Shown: positions 1-9,697, counted from the stretch's first letter. The stretch is DNA of 64,000 bases from JALZKA01 sp033856515 (GCA_033856515.1 JAWVEY010000003.1:1-64000); one strand, 5' to 3'. Made by a program: numbers and translations. Notes: a model not told the origin generated them from the letters alone.

Positions 1-381
<381 letters not shown>

Positions 382-439
382 AATTGCGAATTTCACTTTG
401 AGCCTGTCATACATCTCGCGGCCTCCAATACACATGGAG

Positions 440-523
440 ACCCGTATGACGGGTTCTGATTCAGTCTGCCCATGCATGATGGGCAGGTCGAACCTGGACA
501 CAACAGGATTTGGGATCCTGTTG
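440..523 (-). promoter_or_regulatory. rRNA operon leader with three hairpins
   Basis: Three perfect inverted repeats lie between the rRNA promoter and the 16S 5' end: CAACAGGAT/ATCCTGTTG (501-523), CTGCCCAT/ATGGGCAG (466-486) and ACCCGT/ACGGGT (440-454). In transcription order these stems of 9, 8 and 6 bp precede the mature rRNA. In other bacteria such leader stems take part in pre-rRNA processing and folding; that role here is inferred. No protein gene is supported in 383-677. Confidence 0.6.
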
Positions 524-527
524 CGCG

Positions 528-549
528 CTGCTCAGTTTTCAAACACCGC
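528..549 (-). promoter_or_regulatory. boxA-like antitermination site of the rRNA leader
   Basis: The minus strand reads GTGTTTGAAAACTGAGCAGC, closely resembling the boxA elements of Gram-positive rRNA leaders (TTTGAAAACT or TTTGAGAACT core). Those bind NusB/NusE for antitermination. It sits about 60 nt downstream of the -10 element and upstream of the leader hairpins, the expected position. The assignment rests on motif similarity only. Confidence 0.6.
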
Positions 550-605
550 TCACCGCACGCACAGGGTCTCTGCACGAACGGCGGACCGCTCGAAAGCGGC
601 TGCGG

Positions 606-634
606 AGTATAGCGCTGATCAGATCGTTGTTCAA
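606..634 (-). promoter_or_regulatory. sigma-70-type rRNA promoter
   Basis: On the minus strand TTGAAC (629-634) and TATACT (606-611) are separated by exactly 17 nt, close to the TTGACA-N17-TATAAT consensus. They lie about 225 nt upstream of the 16S 5' end, with the boxA-like site between. This is the strongest promoter-like pair I noticed in the window. Transcription start is not known. Confidence 0.7.
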
Positions 635-677
635 GGGCACCGCGGGCACGAACCACGCACGGGTTCAAGCGCCCCCG

Positions 678-2249
678 CTACCGCTCGAAGGCCCCGATGT
701 CGCACTTCGGACCGCCAGGGCGCGATTCGCCCCTCTGGTCCTTGTTGGGGCAGTTCTCCCCGCCGGCATCAACGGCAGGCGACGTGCGCTCGAGCTCGAC
801 GGTCTTGGTCGGCCCTCCGTTGTTGTCGAGAGGATTCAGCCCAGGTGGATCCTCGACCAGGTCGGTCGAAGCATCGAAGGCGTTGCACCCGCTGTCATCC
901 GAGACCAGGTTGCGCCCATTCGACGTGATGTCGGCCGAGCAGTCTTGCGTGCCCAAATCGTCGGCGGGGTTCGCGGCGACGAGCGCGCCCTGCGCCTCGT
1001 AGGACGCTGGGGCAACGCTCGAGATGCCACCCCCAGTCACCGCCTGGTTGAAGGCCACCGTGGAGAACACAAGCGAGACATGCGTGGCGCCGCCTCCGCT
1101 GGGATTCTCCGCATGGATCCCCCCACCCGAGCCGGCCGACGTGTTCATCGCCACGGTCGAATTGGTCAGCGTGAGGCCGGTGAAGTTTGAGGCGTAGATA
1201 CCGCCGCCATCGTCGCCCGCCTCATTTCCGGAGATCGTCGATTCCTCGATCAGAAGCGGCTGCGTCGTCGGTGCGAACACTCCCCCGCCATCGCCTGACG
1301 CGATATTGCCCGCGACCGTCGATCGCTTGATCGATCCGTTCCCTAAGGACATCGTGAGCCCACCCCCGTCACCGGTCGATTCGTTGTTGCTGACGACCGA
1401 GTCGATGAGATCAAGCGTCGCCCCGGCGCCAGAGGTGCAGACAGCCGCGAAGCCCCCGTCATTCTTCTTCACCTGGGTGTCGCGCACCGTGACGTCTGAG
1501 ACGCTGAGACCGCCACACCCGCCGGTCGCGTCGTTCTTCTTGATCGTTGTGTCCTTGATCGCGGCGTCGCGTGCAGTCAAGCCTCCGGGCCCAAACGGCG
1601 CTGCGTTGCGAACAAACTTCGAGCCTTCGATGAGGAACTCGTCACCTGGCTCACCCCATACCCAGGCTCCACCGGCGTTCGAAGTTCCGATGTTGTCCGA
1701 GATGGTCGTGTCCACGAGCGAACCGCCACCGAGGATGTAGGCGCCGACGGCCGTGACGCCGTGGTTGTCCGTAAGCGTGGAATCGCTCACGTCCACCTGG
1801 TCATCTGGCGAGTTGATCCCGGCGCCACGAGCCCCCGCGCTCAGCAAGCCGCCCGTGATCTTGAGGTTCTCGATCGTTCCGCGTGCGTGAAAATCCAAGA
1901 CGCGGTCGAGGTCATTCCCGTCGATCGTTGCCTGTGCCCCACCGGAAGCCTCGAGCACGATTCGGTCGGTCACATCGAGATCGCCCGTGAGCCCCTCATC
2001 CTCGCCGGAACCCCCGATCTCCAGAACGTGTGTAGTCCCCGAGTCGAGGATCACGGTGTCGTTCCCGGCTCGATCGTTGGCCGCGAGAATTGCCTCCCGC
2101 AGGGTGCAGTCGTTGTTGGAGCAATTTCCCGGCGCCGAGTCGTCGGGCTCAGTCACCTCGAAGGTGTTGGCCGCAGCCGGCGCAGCCGTAGCGAGCACGA
2201 CAAGCGCGACGACCGCTCCCAACTCGCGATGCCCCCACACGATGGCCAA
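678..2249 (-). CDS. Secreted CSLREA-type right-handed beta-helix protein
   Basis: 523-residue protein with a signal peptide (hydrophobic run ~11-27 ending APAAA). A CSLREA-like motif (CTLREAILAAN, ~47-57) follows, then a long region of parallel beta-helix repeats rich in GGG, STISGN and NSTVAMN turns. The C-terminus is CDIGAFER, typical of choice-of-anchor/DIGAFE endings. These proteins are surface or exported; substrate and role are unknown. The start is a TTG at 2247-2249, chosen because GGAGG (2257-2261) lies 7 nt upstream and the signal peptide starts there. It lies 40 nt downstream of tyrS on the same strand, so co-transcription is possible. Confidence 0.85.
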   Translation of the reverse strand: MAIVWGHRELGAVVALVVLATAAPAAANTFEVTEPDDSAPGNCSNNDCTLREAILAANDRAGNDTVILDSGTTHVLEIGGSGEDEGLTGDLDVTDRIVLEASGGAQATIDGNDLDRVLDFHARGTIENLKITGGLLSAGARGAGINSPDDQVDVSDSTLTDNHGVTAVGAYILGGGSLVDTTISDNIGTSNAGGAWVWGEPGDEFLIEGSKFVRNAAPFGPGGLTARDAAIKDTTIKKNDATGGCGGLSVSDVTVRDTQVKKNDGGFAAVCTSGAGATLDLIDSVVSNNESTGDGGGLTMSLGNGSIKRSTVAGNIASGDGGGVFAPTTQPLLIEESTISGNEAGDDGGGIYASNFTGLTLTNSTVAMNTSAGSGGGIHAENPSGGGATHVSLVFSTVAFNQAVTGGGISSVAPASYEAQGALVAANPADDLGTQDCSADITSNGRNLVSDDSGCNAFDASTDLVEDPPGLNPLDNNGGPTKTVELERTSPAVDAGGENCPNKDQRGESRPGGPKCDIGAFER

Positions 2250-2289
2250 TGGTACGCCTCCACGGGGACCGGCGCAAGGATCACTCGCG

Positions 2290-3462
2290 TCATATCAGGC
2301 GTGCGAAGCGGCGCTTCCCGAGTTGGATGACGCGCCCGCGCAGATCGTCGGCCGGCACGTCCAGGACGTCAGGCGCCACGGCCTCACCCTCAACCTTCAC
2401 GCCACCTTGCTCGATCAGGCGCCGTGCCTCGCTCGAGGAGACCCCGAACGCGGTCGCGAGGAGTGCGGGCAGGTGCACCGTCTCCTCCCCACCGAGCTCC
2501 ACCTCGGGGATATCGTCCGGCACCTCGCCGTGCTTGTGCACGGAGTCGAAGCGCGCTTCCGCAGCAGCCGCATCCTCGTCCGAGTGGAACCGCGCTACCA
2601 ACTCGCGCGCCATGGCCCGCTTCGCCTCGTTGGGATGCGCCTCTGTATCTAGTTCGCGCCCGAGCAGCAGTACGTAGTACTCGGCCATCACGTCGTCGGG
2701 GACGCTCATCAGCTTGCCGAACATCTCCGCCGGCTCGTCCGTCACCCCTACGTAGTTGTCATACGACTTCGACATCTTGCGCACGCCGTAGGTCCCGACC
2801 AGGATCGGCATGGTGAGGATCGACTGCGGTGCCTGACCGAACGCGATCTGCACGTCGCGGCCGAACAGGAGGTTGAACCGCTGGTCCGAGCCACCCATCT
2901 CGATATCCGCCTCGACGGCGACCGAGTCGTAGCCCTGGAGCACCGGATAGAGGAGCTCGAGCGTCGAGATCCCCTCCTGCGCCGCCATCCGCTTTTGGAA
3001 GTCGTCGCGTTCAAGCAGCCGAGCGACCGTGAACCTGCGCACGAGGTCGAAGAACTTCCCGCTCGGCATCTCGAGCCACTCGGAATTGTGGCGGATCTCC
3101 GTGCGCTCCCGGTCCAAGACCTTGAACGCCTGCTCCTGGTAGGTGAGCGCGTTCGCCTCGATCTCCTCGGGGCTCAGCTCAGGGCGAATGTCTGATCGTC
3201 CTGACGGATCTCCCACCCGCGCCGTGTAGTCACCCACGATCAGGATGACCGTGTGGCCGAGGTCCTGGAAGGTGCGGAGCTTCTGCAGGACCACCGTGTG
3301 GCCAAGGTGGATGTCGGGCGCGGTCGGGTCCATCCCGAACTTGACGCGGAGCTCCTTGCCGCTCTCGAGCTGCTCCGCCAGGCGTCCCTCAGGCAGCGCG
3401 TCGGCCGCGCCTCGCAGCACGCGCGCAAGCGCTTCCTCCCCTTCGAACCGGGCTTCTCCCAT
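2290..3462 (-). CDS. tyrS: Tyrosyl-tRNA synthetase
   Basis: Class I aminoacyl-tRNA synthetase of 390 residues that charges tRNA-Tyr in the cytoplasm. Visible: the HIGH-type motif HLGH (~52-55) after KFGMDPTAPDI, the GSDQRFNLL binding segment, the KMSKS motif, and an S4 RNA-binding domain at the C-terminus (SSEARRLIEQGGVKVEG). The reading frame stays open far upstream, but family homology starts at MGEARFEGEE, so the ATG at 3460-3462 was chosen; no clear ribosome site precedes it. Only 27 nt separate it from the divergent penicillin-binding protein. Confidence 0.93.
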   Translation of the reverse strand: MGEARFEGEEALARVLRGAADALPEGRLAEQLESGKELRVKFGMDPTAPDIHLGHTVVLQKLRTFQDLGHTVILIVGDYTARVGDPSGRSDIRPELSPEEIEANALTYQEQAFKVLDRERTEIRHNSEWLEMPSGKFFDLVRRFTVARLLERDDFQKRMAAQEGISTLELLYPVLQGYDSVAVEADIEMGGSDQRFNLLFGRDVQIAFGQAPQSILTMPILVGTYGVRKMSKSYDNYVGVTDEPAEMFGKLMSVPDDVMAEYYVLLLGRELDTEAHPNEAKRAMARELVARFHSDEDAAAAEARFDSVHKHGEVPDDIPEVELGGEETVHLPALLATAFGVSSSEARRLIEQGGVKVEGEAVAPDVLDVPADDLRGRVIQLGKRRFARLI

Positions 3463-3489
3463 GGCTGCCAATGCTACTTTCGATAGTCG

Positions 3490-5973
3490 ATGGGCTTCAA
3501 CGAACGACGCAAGGAGCGCGCCGAAGCGCGCCTCGAGCGCCGCGCATCTCGGGGACCTTCCGCACGTGAGCGGGCCATGGACCGCATGCGTGAGCGAAAC
3601 GGCGAGCCGCCTGTGCGGGACGCTTCCTCGAACGGCGACAGCGGCAACGGGAACGGCGACCAGCCGCGCCGCCGCCTGCGCGTTCTTCCCGGCGGGGGTG
3701 GTAGTAACGGCGGCAATGGGGACAACGGCGCTGAAGACGAGCGCGCCAAGCCCCGCCTGAAAAAGCTCCGTGCCGCTCTCGTCTTCATGGGCCTCGCCTT
3801 CCTCGCGCTCGTCAGCTGGATCTTCGGGATCATGACGGCGGTGGCGGGCGACCTCCCGGCGCTCGAGAACCGCGCCCAGTTCGAGCGCGCGGAGAACTCC
3901 ATCATCACCGACCGCAACGGCACCCGGCTGGCGACGCTCACCAACAACGAGGGCCGCGTCCTGGTCGAGTCGGACGAGATCGCGCCAGTCATGAAGGAGG
4001 CCGTTGTCGCGATCGAGGACCGCCGCTTCTACGAGCACCGCGGCGTCGACTACCAGGGCATCGCCCGCGCCATCTACCAGGACGTCTTGGCCGGCTCGGC
4101 CGAGCAGGGCGCCTCCACGATCACCCAGCAGTTCGTAAAGAACGCCCTCGCCGCCCAGGAGGACCGCACCGTCTTCCAGAAGCTCCGCGAGGCCGCGCTC
4201 GCTTACCAGCTCGAGCGCCACTGGACGAAGGACAAGATCATCACCGAGTACCTCAACTCGATCTACTTCGGCGAGGGCGCCTACGGGATCGAGGCCGCCG
4301 CGAAGACCTATTTTGGCGCCGCCCACGAGGGTTGTGGCGAGGAGGGCCAGCCCACTTGCGCCTCCGAGCTCCTCCCATGGGAGGCTGCGCTCCTCGCCGG
4401 GATCATCGCGTCGCCCGACATCTACTCGCCACCGCGCCTCGTCTCGAACAAAAGCTCCGATGAGGAGTCCCAGGTTGCAAGGGACAGACGCAACCTCGTC
4501 CTCGCGAGCATGCGCGACGAGGGCTACATCACCGAGGAGGAGTTCGCCGACTACTCGAGCCGCGAACTCCCCTTCCCGTCGGGGATCGAGCCGCCGACGG
4601 ATGACTCCCTCTCCCCCTACTTCACCTCCTGGCTTCGCCAGCAGCTCGTCGACAAGTACGGCGCCGGCGAGGCTTTCGGCGGCGGCCTGGTCGTCAAGTC
4701 GACCCTGGACCTCGAGCTCCAGCAGCAGGTCGAATCCCTCGTCTCCTCCCGCGTCGACGGCGTCGGCCTCGATTCGTCCGTCGTCGTCCTAGACAACGAG
4801 ACGGCCGGCGTCCTGGCGATGGTCGGAGGCGACGATTACGCCAAGGAGCCCTTCAACCTCGCGACGAACGGTCTCCGCCAGCCCGGCTCGTCGTTCAAGC
4901 CCTTCACCCTCGTCACCGGCCTTGAGGAGGGACATTCCACGGACGAGGTCTTCACCTCGATGCAGATCGACATCCCCTTCGAGGTGAAGATCGAACAGAA
5001 GGACGGCTCGACCGAGACGCTCCCGGACCTATTCGAGGTGAACAATTACGCCGACTCCTACCGGGGCCCCATCACCCTCTTCACGGGCACCACCTTCTCC
5101 GACAACTCGGTCTACTCCCAGCTCGGAACCGCGGTCGGCCTGGAGGACATCGCGCAGAACGCTCAAGACATGGGAATCAAGAGCGACCTGCGCGCCTACG
5201 ACGAGAAGGGCAGACCCCTCGAGTTCTCGCTCAAAGGATCGGATTTTTCCGGCTACCCGCCCTCGATGATCCTGGGATCGCAGGTCGTCACGCCGCTCGA
5301 GATGGCCCACGCCTACAACACGATCGAGGAGGACGGCGATCGCGTCTCGGGCACCATGGCGGCATCGAAGGGCGGACCAGTCGCGATCGCGGGCGTCTTC
5401 GACGGCGATCCGTCAGACGACGGCACCGAGCCCGTCGAAGACAAGGACGGCAACACTGGCATCAACGAGTCGACCCGCGAGCAGGTCCTCAAGCCCGAGA
5501 CGGCGGCGACGGCTGTCTCCACGCTCACGAGCGTCGTCACGTCAGGTACCGGCAAGCGTGCTCAGACGGGCGAGCCCACCTGGGGCAAGACGGGCACGAC
5601 CGACGACAACGGCGACGCCTGGTTCTGCGGCGCTACACCGGATATCACCGCCTGCGTCTGGGTCGGCCACGCCGACTCGCGCGACCCCATGCTCACCGAG
5701 TTCGCCGGCCAGCCCGTCGACGGCGGCACCATACCCGCCATGATCTTCGCCGACATCGTGAACGCCTACCTCTCGGTAAACGCGGAGGAGCCCACCACGA
5801 CAACGCCAGTCGTCCCGGAGACCGTGCCCACCACGCCCGTCGTCCCGGAGACGCCGGTCGCCCCCGACGAGACCGTCGTGCCTGAGGAAGAGCCCCTGCC
5901 GGAAGAGCAGCCGCCCGCGGATGACGGCACGGGTGCTGTCGGAGAGCGCGGCCGCCAGCGCAGCCACCGCTAG
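3490..5973 (+). CDS. Class A penicillin-binding protein (bifunctional transglycosylase/transpeptidase)
   Basis: 827-residue peptidoglycan synthase. Order: a charged, Gly/Asn-rich cytoplasmic tail (1-90); one membrane segment (~95-117); a GT51 transglycosylase domain with EDRRFYEHRG (~176-185, catalytic Glu) and QGASTITQQ (~206-214); a transpeptidase domain with SSFK (~467-470), SDN (~537-539) and KTGT (~700-703); and an acidic Pro/Val/Thr tail (~770-827). All catalytic motifs are intact. The ATG at 3490 gives the longest product; an ATG at 3577 is an alternative, and no good ribosome site precedes either. It ends 4 nt into the convergent glycosylase gene. Confidence 0.93.
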   Translation: MGFNERRKERAEARLERRASRGPSARERAMDRMRERNGEPPVRDASSNGDSGNGNGDQPRRRLRVLPGGGGSNGGNGDNGAEDERAKPRLKKLRAALVFMGLAFLALVSWIFGIMTAVAGDLPALENRAQFERAENSIITDRNGTRLATLTNNEGRVLVESDEIAPVMKEAVVAIEDRRFYEHRGVDYQGIARAIYQDVLAGSAEQGASTITQQFVKNALAAQEDRTVFQKLREAALAYQLERHWTKDKIITEYLNSIYFGEGAYGIEAAAKTYFGAAHEGCGEEGQPTCASELLPWEAALLAGIIASPDIYSPPRLVSNKSSDEESQVARDRRNLVLASMRDEGYITEEEFADYSSRELPFPSGIEPPTDDSLSPYFTSWLRQQLVDKYGAGEAFGGGLVVKSTLDLELQQQVESLVSSRVDGVGLDSSVVVLDNETAGVLAMVGGDDYAKEPFNLATNGLRQPGSSFKPFTLVTGLEEGHSTDEVFTSMQIDIPFEVKIEQKDGSTETLPDLFEVNNYADSYRGPITLFTGTTFSDNSVYSQLGTAVGLEDIAQNAQDMGIKSDLRAYDEKGRPLEFSLKGSDFSGYPPSMILGSQVVTPLEMAHAYNTIEEDGDRVSGTMAASKGGPVAIAGVFDGDPSDDGTEPVEDKDGNTGINESTREQVLKPETAATAVSTLTSVVTSGTGKRAQTGEPTWGKTGTTDDNGDAWFCGATPDITACVWVGHADSRDPMLTEFAGQPVDGGTIPAMIFADIVNAYLSVNAEEPTTTTPVVPETVPTTPVVPETPVAPDETVVPEEEPLPEEQPPADDGTGAVGERGRQRSHR

Positions 5974-6560
5974 GCAACCCTAGGAATCGGCCGCGAGAGG
6001 TAGCGGCTCCCGACCTCGCAGAAGCGCCACTCGAGCTCCGCCGCCCGCGTGATCCCGATCCGCGGTGCGACTCCGACAACCTCGCCGTCCCAGTTGGCCC
6101 GCGCCCGGATCTCGAACGGCTTCGCGGTGAGCTTCGCCGTGTTGAGCTCGAGCCCCACGCCCAGCGCCTGCGTGAGGCGGCCCGGGCCCGCGCATAAGAC
6201 GCGCTCCGCCTCGAGACCCCGGCGCTTTCGCATGACCTCCAGCCCCCACCGCGGCTCGAGTGCGCGGATCAGGACGGCCGCAGCCTCGCCTTCGGGCTCG
6301 GTCACCGCGTTCAGCAGGCTGTGGACACCGTAGGAGAGATAGACGTACGCGTGCCCCGGAGGCCCGAAGAGTGGCGCCGTCCGGTCGGTGAGCCCGACGT
6401 AGGCGTGGCAGGCCGGCTCGGATGCGTGGTACGCCTCGGTCTCGGTGATGATCCCGCCCACGCCATCGACCGTGAGGCTGCACCCGACCAGGTCGCGCGC
6501 GACCTCCACCACCGGCCGGTCGTAGAACTCAACCCCGAGCTCGGCTCCGGGTTCCGTCAC
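5970..6560 (-). CDS. mpg: DNA-3-methyladenine glycosylase (AAG family)
   Basis: 196-residue base-excision repair enzyme that removes alkylated purines. The Aag fold shows in FYDRPVVEVARDLVG, the catalytic-Glu block ITETEAYH (~38-45), GHAYVYLSYG, and the C-terminal GPGRLTQALG and PRIGI segments. Length matches the family (~190-210). The GTG at 6558-6560 overlaps the argH stop (GTGA), implying translational coupling at the end of the DegT-HD-argH-mpg operon. Upstream readings of the frame lie wholly inside argH and were discarded. Confidence 0.9.
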   Translation of the reverse strand: MTEPGAELGVEFYDRPVVEVARDLVGCSLTVDGVGGIITETEAYHASEPACHAYVGLTDRTAPLFGPPGHAYVYLSYGVHSLLNAVTEPEGEAAAVLIRALEPRWGLEVMRKRRGLEAERVLCAGPGRLTQALGVGLELNTAKLTAKPFEIRARANWDGEVVGVAPRIGITRAAELEWRFCEVGSRYLSRPIPRVA

Positions 6561-7933
6561 GTGCCGGAGAGTCCGGCCAACGCCTCGCGCGCCGCTGCGA
6601 TCTGCTCGGCGACCCGCGCCGAGGCCGTCCCGCCGGCGGAGACCTTCGACTCCAGCCACATCTCGCCCGCGAGCACCTCGTAGTACTCGTCGTCCAGAAG
6701 CTCAGACTCCGCCGCGATCTCCTCGCGCGTCAGCTCTGACAGCGAGCGGCCGGACTCGACCGCCTTTCGCACCAGGCCGCCGATCACGCCGTGCGCCTCG
6801 CGGAACGGCATCCCGCGCCGCACCAGGAGGTCGGCGATGTCGGTGGCGGCGAGCATCTCGTCGGCAGCAGCTGCGGCCAAGCGCTCACGGTTGAACGTCA
6901 TGCCAGAAAGCATCCGCTCCGCCGCCTCCAGGGATGTCTCGATCGTGTCCACCGCGTCGAAGAGCGCCTCCTTGTCCTCTTGGAGGTCCTTGGCGTAGGC
7001 GAGCGGCAGCGCGTGGAGCACGCCGATCAGGGTCGAGAACGAGGCCGCTACCCGCGGCGCCTTGCCGCGCAGAAGCTCGGCCGCGTCCGGGTTCTTCTTC
7101 TGGGGCATGATTGACGAGCCCGAGGCGAAGTCATCGGCAGGCTCACAGAATCCGAACTCCTGGCTCGACCAGATCACGAGCTCGGATCCCAGGCGCGAGA
7201 GGTGCGCCGCGCAGATCGCCGCGGCACTCAGGTAATCGAGGGCAGCATCGCGGTTCGACACGGCGTCGATCGAGTTGGGCGCGGGCGCTGCAAAGCCGAG
7301 ATCCTCCGCGGTCGCGTCGCGGTCGAGGTCCCAGTTGAGACCGGCAAGCGCGCCCGAGCCGAGCGGCATCTCGGACGTGGCGGCAATACGTGCAGCCTCG
7401 AACCGCCGCGCGTCGCGGCGAAGCATCCAGAAGTAGGCGAGGAGGTGGTGCGCCAGATAGACGGGCTGTGCGCGCTGGAGGTGCGTGTAGCCGGGCATCG
7501 GCCAGTCGGCATGGCGCTCGGCCGACGCCACCAGCGCCGCCATGAGCGCCGCGATCCGCTCGACCGCCCGTTCGGCGTGGAGGGAGACGAAGAGCGCCAG
7601 GTCGGTCGCCACCTGGTCATTGCGCGAACGGCCGGTGTGCAGCTTTCCCCCGAGCGGCCCGACGATCTCGGTCAGCCGCCGCTCGACCGCCATGTGGATG
7701 TCCTCGTCGTCCTCTTTGAAGTCGAACGTCTCAGTCGAGAGCTCGTCGCTCACCTGCTCGAGGCCGCGGACCATCTCGTCCAACTCCTCGCCGGTGAGCA
7801 CTCCCGCGCGCCTGAGCGCACCCGCATGCGCGATCGAGCCCGTGATGTCATGCGGCCACAGGCGCCGGTCGAAGCCAACGGACGTGTTGATCCGCTTGAA
7901 CAGCGGGTCCTGGGGTTCGTCGAGGCGTCCCAT
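6557..7933 (-). CDS. argH: Argininosuccinate lyase
   Basis: 458-residue fumarase/aspartase-superfamily enzyme that splits argininosuccinate into arginine and fumarate, the last step of arginine synthesis. Visible: HTGRSRNDQVATD (~99-111), the conserved TH pair in PGYTHLQRAQP (~148-157), and the superfamily signature GSSIMPQKKNPD (~272-283). The start ATG (7931-7933) shares a base with the upstream HD-gene stop (TGATG), and the 3' end overlaps mpg. No other arginine gene is visible in the window, so it is separated from an arg cluster. Confidence 0.95.
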   Translation of the reverse strand: MGRLDEPQDPLFKRINTSVGFDRRLWPHDITGSIAHAGALRRAGVLTGEELDEMVRGLEQVSDELSTETFDFKEDDEDIHMAVERRLTEIVGPLGGKLHTGRSRNDQVATDLALFVSLHAERAVERIAALMAALVASAERHADWPMPGYTHLQRAQPVYLAHHLLAYFWMLRRDARRFEAARIAATSEMPLGSGALAGLNWDLDRDATAEDLGFAAPAPNSIDAVSNRDAALDYLSAAAICAAHLSRLGSELVIWSSQEFGFCEPADDFASGSSIMPQKKNPDAAELLRGKAPRVAASFSTLIGVLHALPLAYAKDLQEDKEALFDAVDTIETSLEAAERMLSGMTFNRERLAAAAADEMLAATDIADLLVRRGMPFREAHGVIGGLVRKAVESGRSLSELTREEIAAESELLDDEYYEVLAGEMWLESKVSAGGTASARVAEQIAAAREALAGLSGT

Positions 7934-8496
7934 CAGCGGCTGAAGATCCGAAGTGTCTTGAGCGGACGGGAGCGAAGCGAGGGCCAGACTACGTGGACGA
8001 GGCCGCCGTAGAAGCCGTCGCGCGGCACCTCTTCGAACACGCCCTTGATCTGGTCGCGGGTTAGGCCGCCTCGCGACAGCCCGCCCGAGACCTCGATGCG
8101 GTCGGCAAGGCGGAGCACCTCGACCTCGGCGCCCTGCTCCCACTGCGAGCGGATCGCGTGGTGGTTGGCGCACGCCGCGGCACAAAGCTCGGCGCGGCGC
8201 TCGTCCCACCCGTGCTCGAGGCCGAGCTTACGGGCGAACTCGCCACCTTCGTCGGTGTAGACGCCTCCATCGGATACCGCGTCATACAGGCCGATGTCGT
8301 GGAGGATCGACGCGCACAGCATCACCTCCCGGTCGAGGTCAGCGTTGTGCTTTTCGGCGAGGAGCTGACAGAGGAGAAAACAGCGCAGGGTGTGACGCTC
8401 CATCGTGCCGTCGACCTCGCCGGCGGCCTCGCGGAGCGCGGTGAGGCTCTCGATCTCGGCGGCCGTGTCGACCAGCGTGTCTCCCTGGGCCGGCAT
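7933..8496 (-). CDS. HD-domain metal-dependent phosphohydrolase
   Basis: 187-residue cytosolic protein with an HD domain: His35 in MERHTLRCFLL, the HD pair in SILHDIGLY (~66-67), and NHH further on (~112). Similar proteins are annotated as HD-superfamily hydrolases of unknown substrate. The ATG at 8494-8496 follows the DegT gene stop by 1 nt, and its own stop overlaps the argH start, so it is an internal cistron of the same operon. Nothing links it firmly to arginine or amino-sugar metabolism; the substrate is unknown. Confidence 0.8.
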   Translation of the reverse strand: MPAQGDTLVDTAAEIESLTALREAAGEVDGTMERHTLRCFLLCQLLAEKHNADLDREVMLCASILHDIGLYDAVSDGGVYTDEGGEFARKLGLEHGWDERRAELCAAACANHHAIRSQWEQGAEVEVLRLADRIEVSGGLSRGGLTRDQIKGVFEEVPRDGFYGGLVHVVWPSLRSRPLKTLRIFSR

Positions 8497-8497
8497 C

Positions 8498-9697
8498 TCA
8501 GGTCCAGTCGCTTTCGCCCAGCGCCTCGCCGAGCGCCTCGCACACGGTGTCCACTTGATCGTCCGTCATTGCAGGGAAGAATGGCAGCGCGAGCGAGCGC
8601 TCGGCCACTTCCTCGGCAATTGGGAACTCCCCACCCTTAAAGCCGAAGCGCTCGCGGTAGTGCGGCATCAGGTGGATGCACGGCAGATAGGCCTTGGACT
8701 GGATGCCGCGCTGGGCGAGGTCGCCGATCACGGCCTCGCGATCGAGGTCCTTCGGCAGGCGCACTGTGTAGACGAACCAGCTCCGCCGCTCGGAGCCGCG
8801 ATCGGCGCAGGGCAAGACGAGCCCGTTGGCGTCGCCCTCGCCCGCGGGTGCGCCCGCATGCTCGGCGAGGCGCTCGGCATACGACGCTGCGACCCGTGCG
8901 CGCGACGCCAGGAGCTCATCGGCCTTCTCGACCTGCGCGACGCCAAGCGCGGCCTGGAAGTCGGTCATCCGGTAGTTGAAGCCCATGCGATCGTGGTCGA
9001 GCCAGTCCATGTCGATCGCGCGGCCCTGGTTGCGGGCCGAGCGGAGTTCCGCCGCCTCGTCGGAGGAGCGCGGGACGATCATGCCCCCCTCCCCCGTCGT
9101 GAGCTGTTTGTTCGCATAGAAGGCGAAGGTCGCAAGGTGACCGCGGGCGCCGAGCTTCACGCCATCGCCGTCGACAGCGCCGGGCGCCTCGCAGGCGTCT
9201 TCGAGGACGCCAAGGCCCTTGTCCTCGGCCAACGCGCACAGCTCGGGCAGTGCCGCCGGATAGCCGAAGATGTCAACCGGCAGGATGCCCGCGGTGCTCT
9301 CCCCCACCGCCGCTGCCGCAGCCTCGGAGTCGAGGTTCAACGTCACCGGGTCGATGTCGCAGAAGACCGGCTTTGCGTTCTCGTAAAGGAGGCAGTTAGC
9401 GGACGCGACGAACGAGAACGGGGACGTGACGACCTCGTCGCCCTCGCCCCAGCCGAGCTGGCGCACGCCCAGATGAAGTGCTGCGGTACCGGACGAAACG
9501 GCCACGGCATCGGCCACCCCCAACCACGAAGCGAACTCGCGCTCGAAGCGCTCGAGCACGGGCCCAAGCGACAGGCGCCCCGACCGGAGCACCTCCAGGA
9601 CCAGCTCTTCCTCGCGCTCGCCGATCTCCGGCTTCGCTAGGGGTATGTCGTCATGGGTTGACACGATGTCCACTCTATGGAGGTAGCTTCGCCTCAT
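8498..9697 (-). CDS. DegT/DnrJ/EryC1/StrS-family aminotransferase
   Basis: About 399-residue fold-type I PLP enzyme of the sugar aminotransferase family, acting on keto-sugars of nucleotide-activated intermediates. Features: SSGTAALHLG (~68-77), Asp167 in LEDACEAPG, and the PLP lysine at ~197 in FAFYANKQLTTGEGG. The family usually serves cell-surface glycan or secondary-metabolite sugar synthesis, but no sugar-nucleotide genes are adjacent, so the substrate is open. The start is uncertain: the ATG at 9697 overlaps the divergent GNAT start (CATG), and a GTG at 9673 is an alternative nearer the family N-terminus. Confidence 0.88.
   Translation of the reverse strand: MRRSYLHRVDIVSTHDDIPLAKPEIGEREEELVLEVLRSGRLSLGPVLERFEREFASWLGVADAVAVSSGTAALHLGVRQLGWGEGDEVVTSPFSFVASANCLLYENAKPVFCDIDPVTLNLDSEAAAAAVGESTAGILPVDIFGYPAALPELCALAEDKGLGVLEDACEAPGAVDGDGVKLGARGHLATFAFYANKQLTTGEGGMIVPRSSDEAAELRSARNQGRAIDMDWLDHDRMGFNYRMTDFQAALGVAQVEKADELLASRARVAASYAERLAEHAGAPAGEGDANGLVLPCADRGSERRSWFVYTVRLPKDLDREAVIGDLAQRGIQSKAYLPCIHLMPHYRERFGFKGGEFPIAEEVAERSLALPFFPAMTDDQVDTVCEALGEALGESDWT

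Noticed and set aside
3463..4326. N-terminal extension of the tyrS frame to 678 residues
   Set aside because: It lies antisense to the penicillin-binding protein gene and precedes the normal TyrRS N-terminus.
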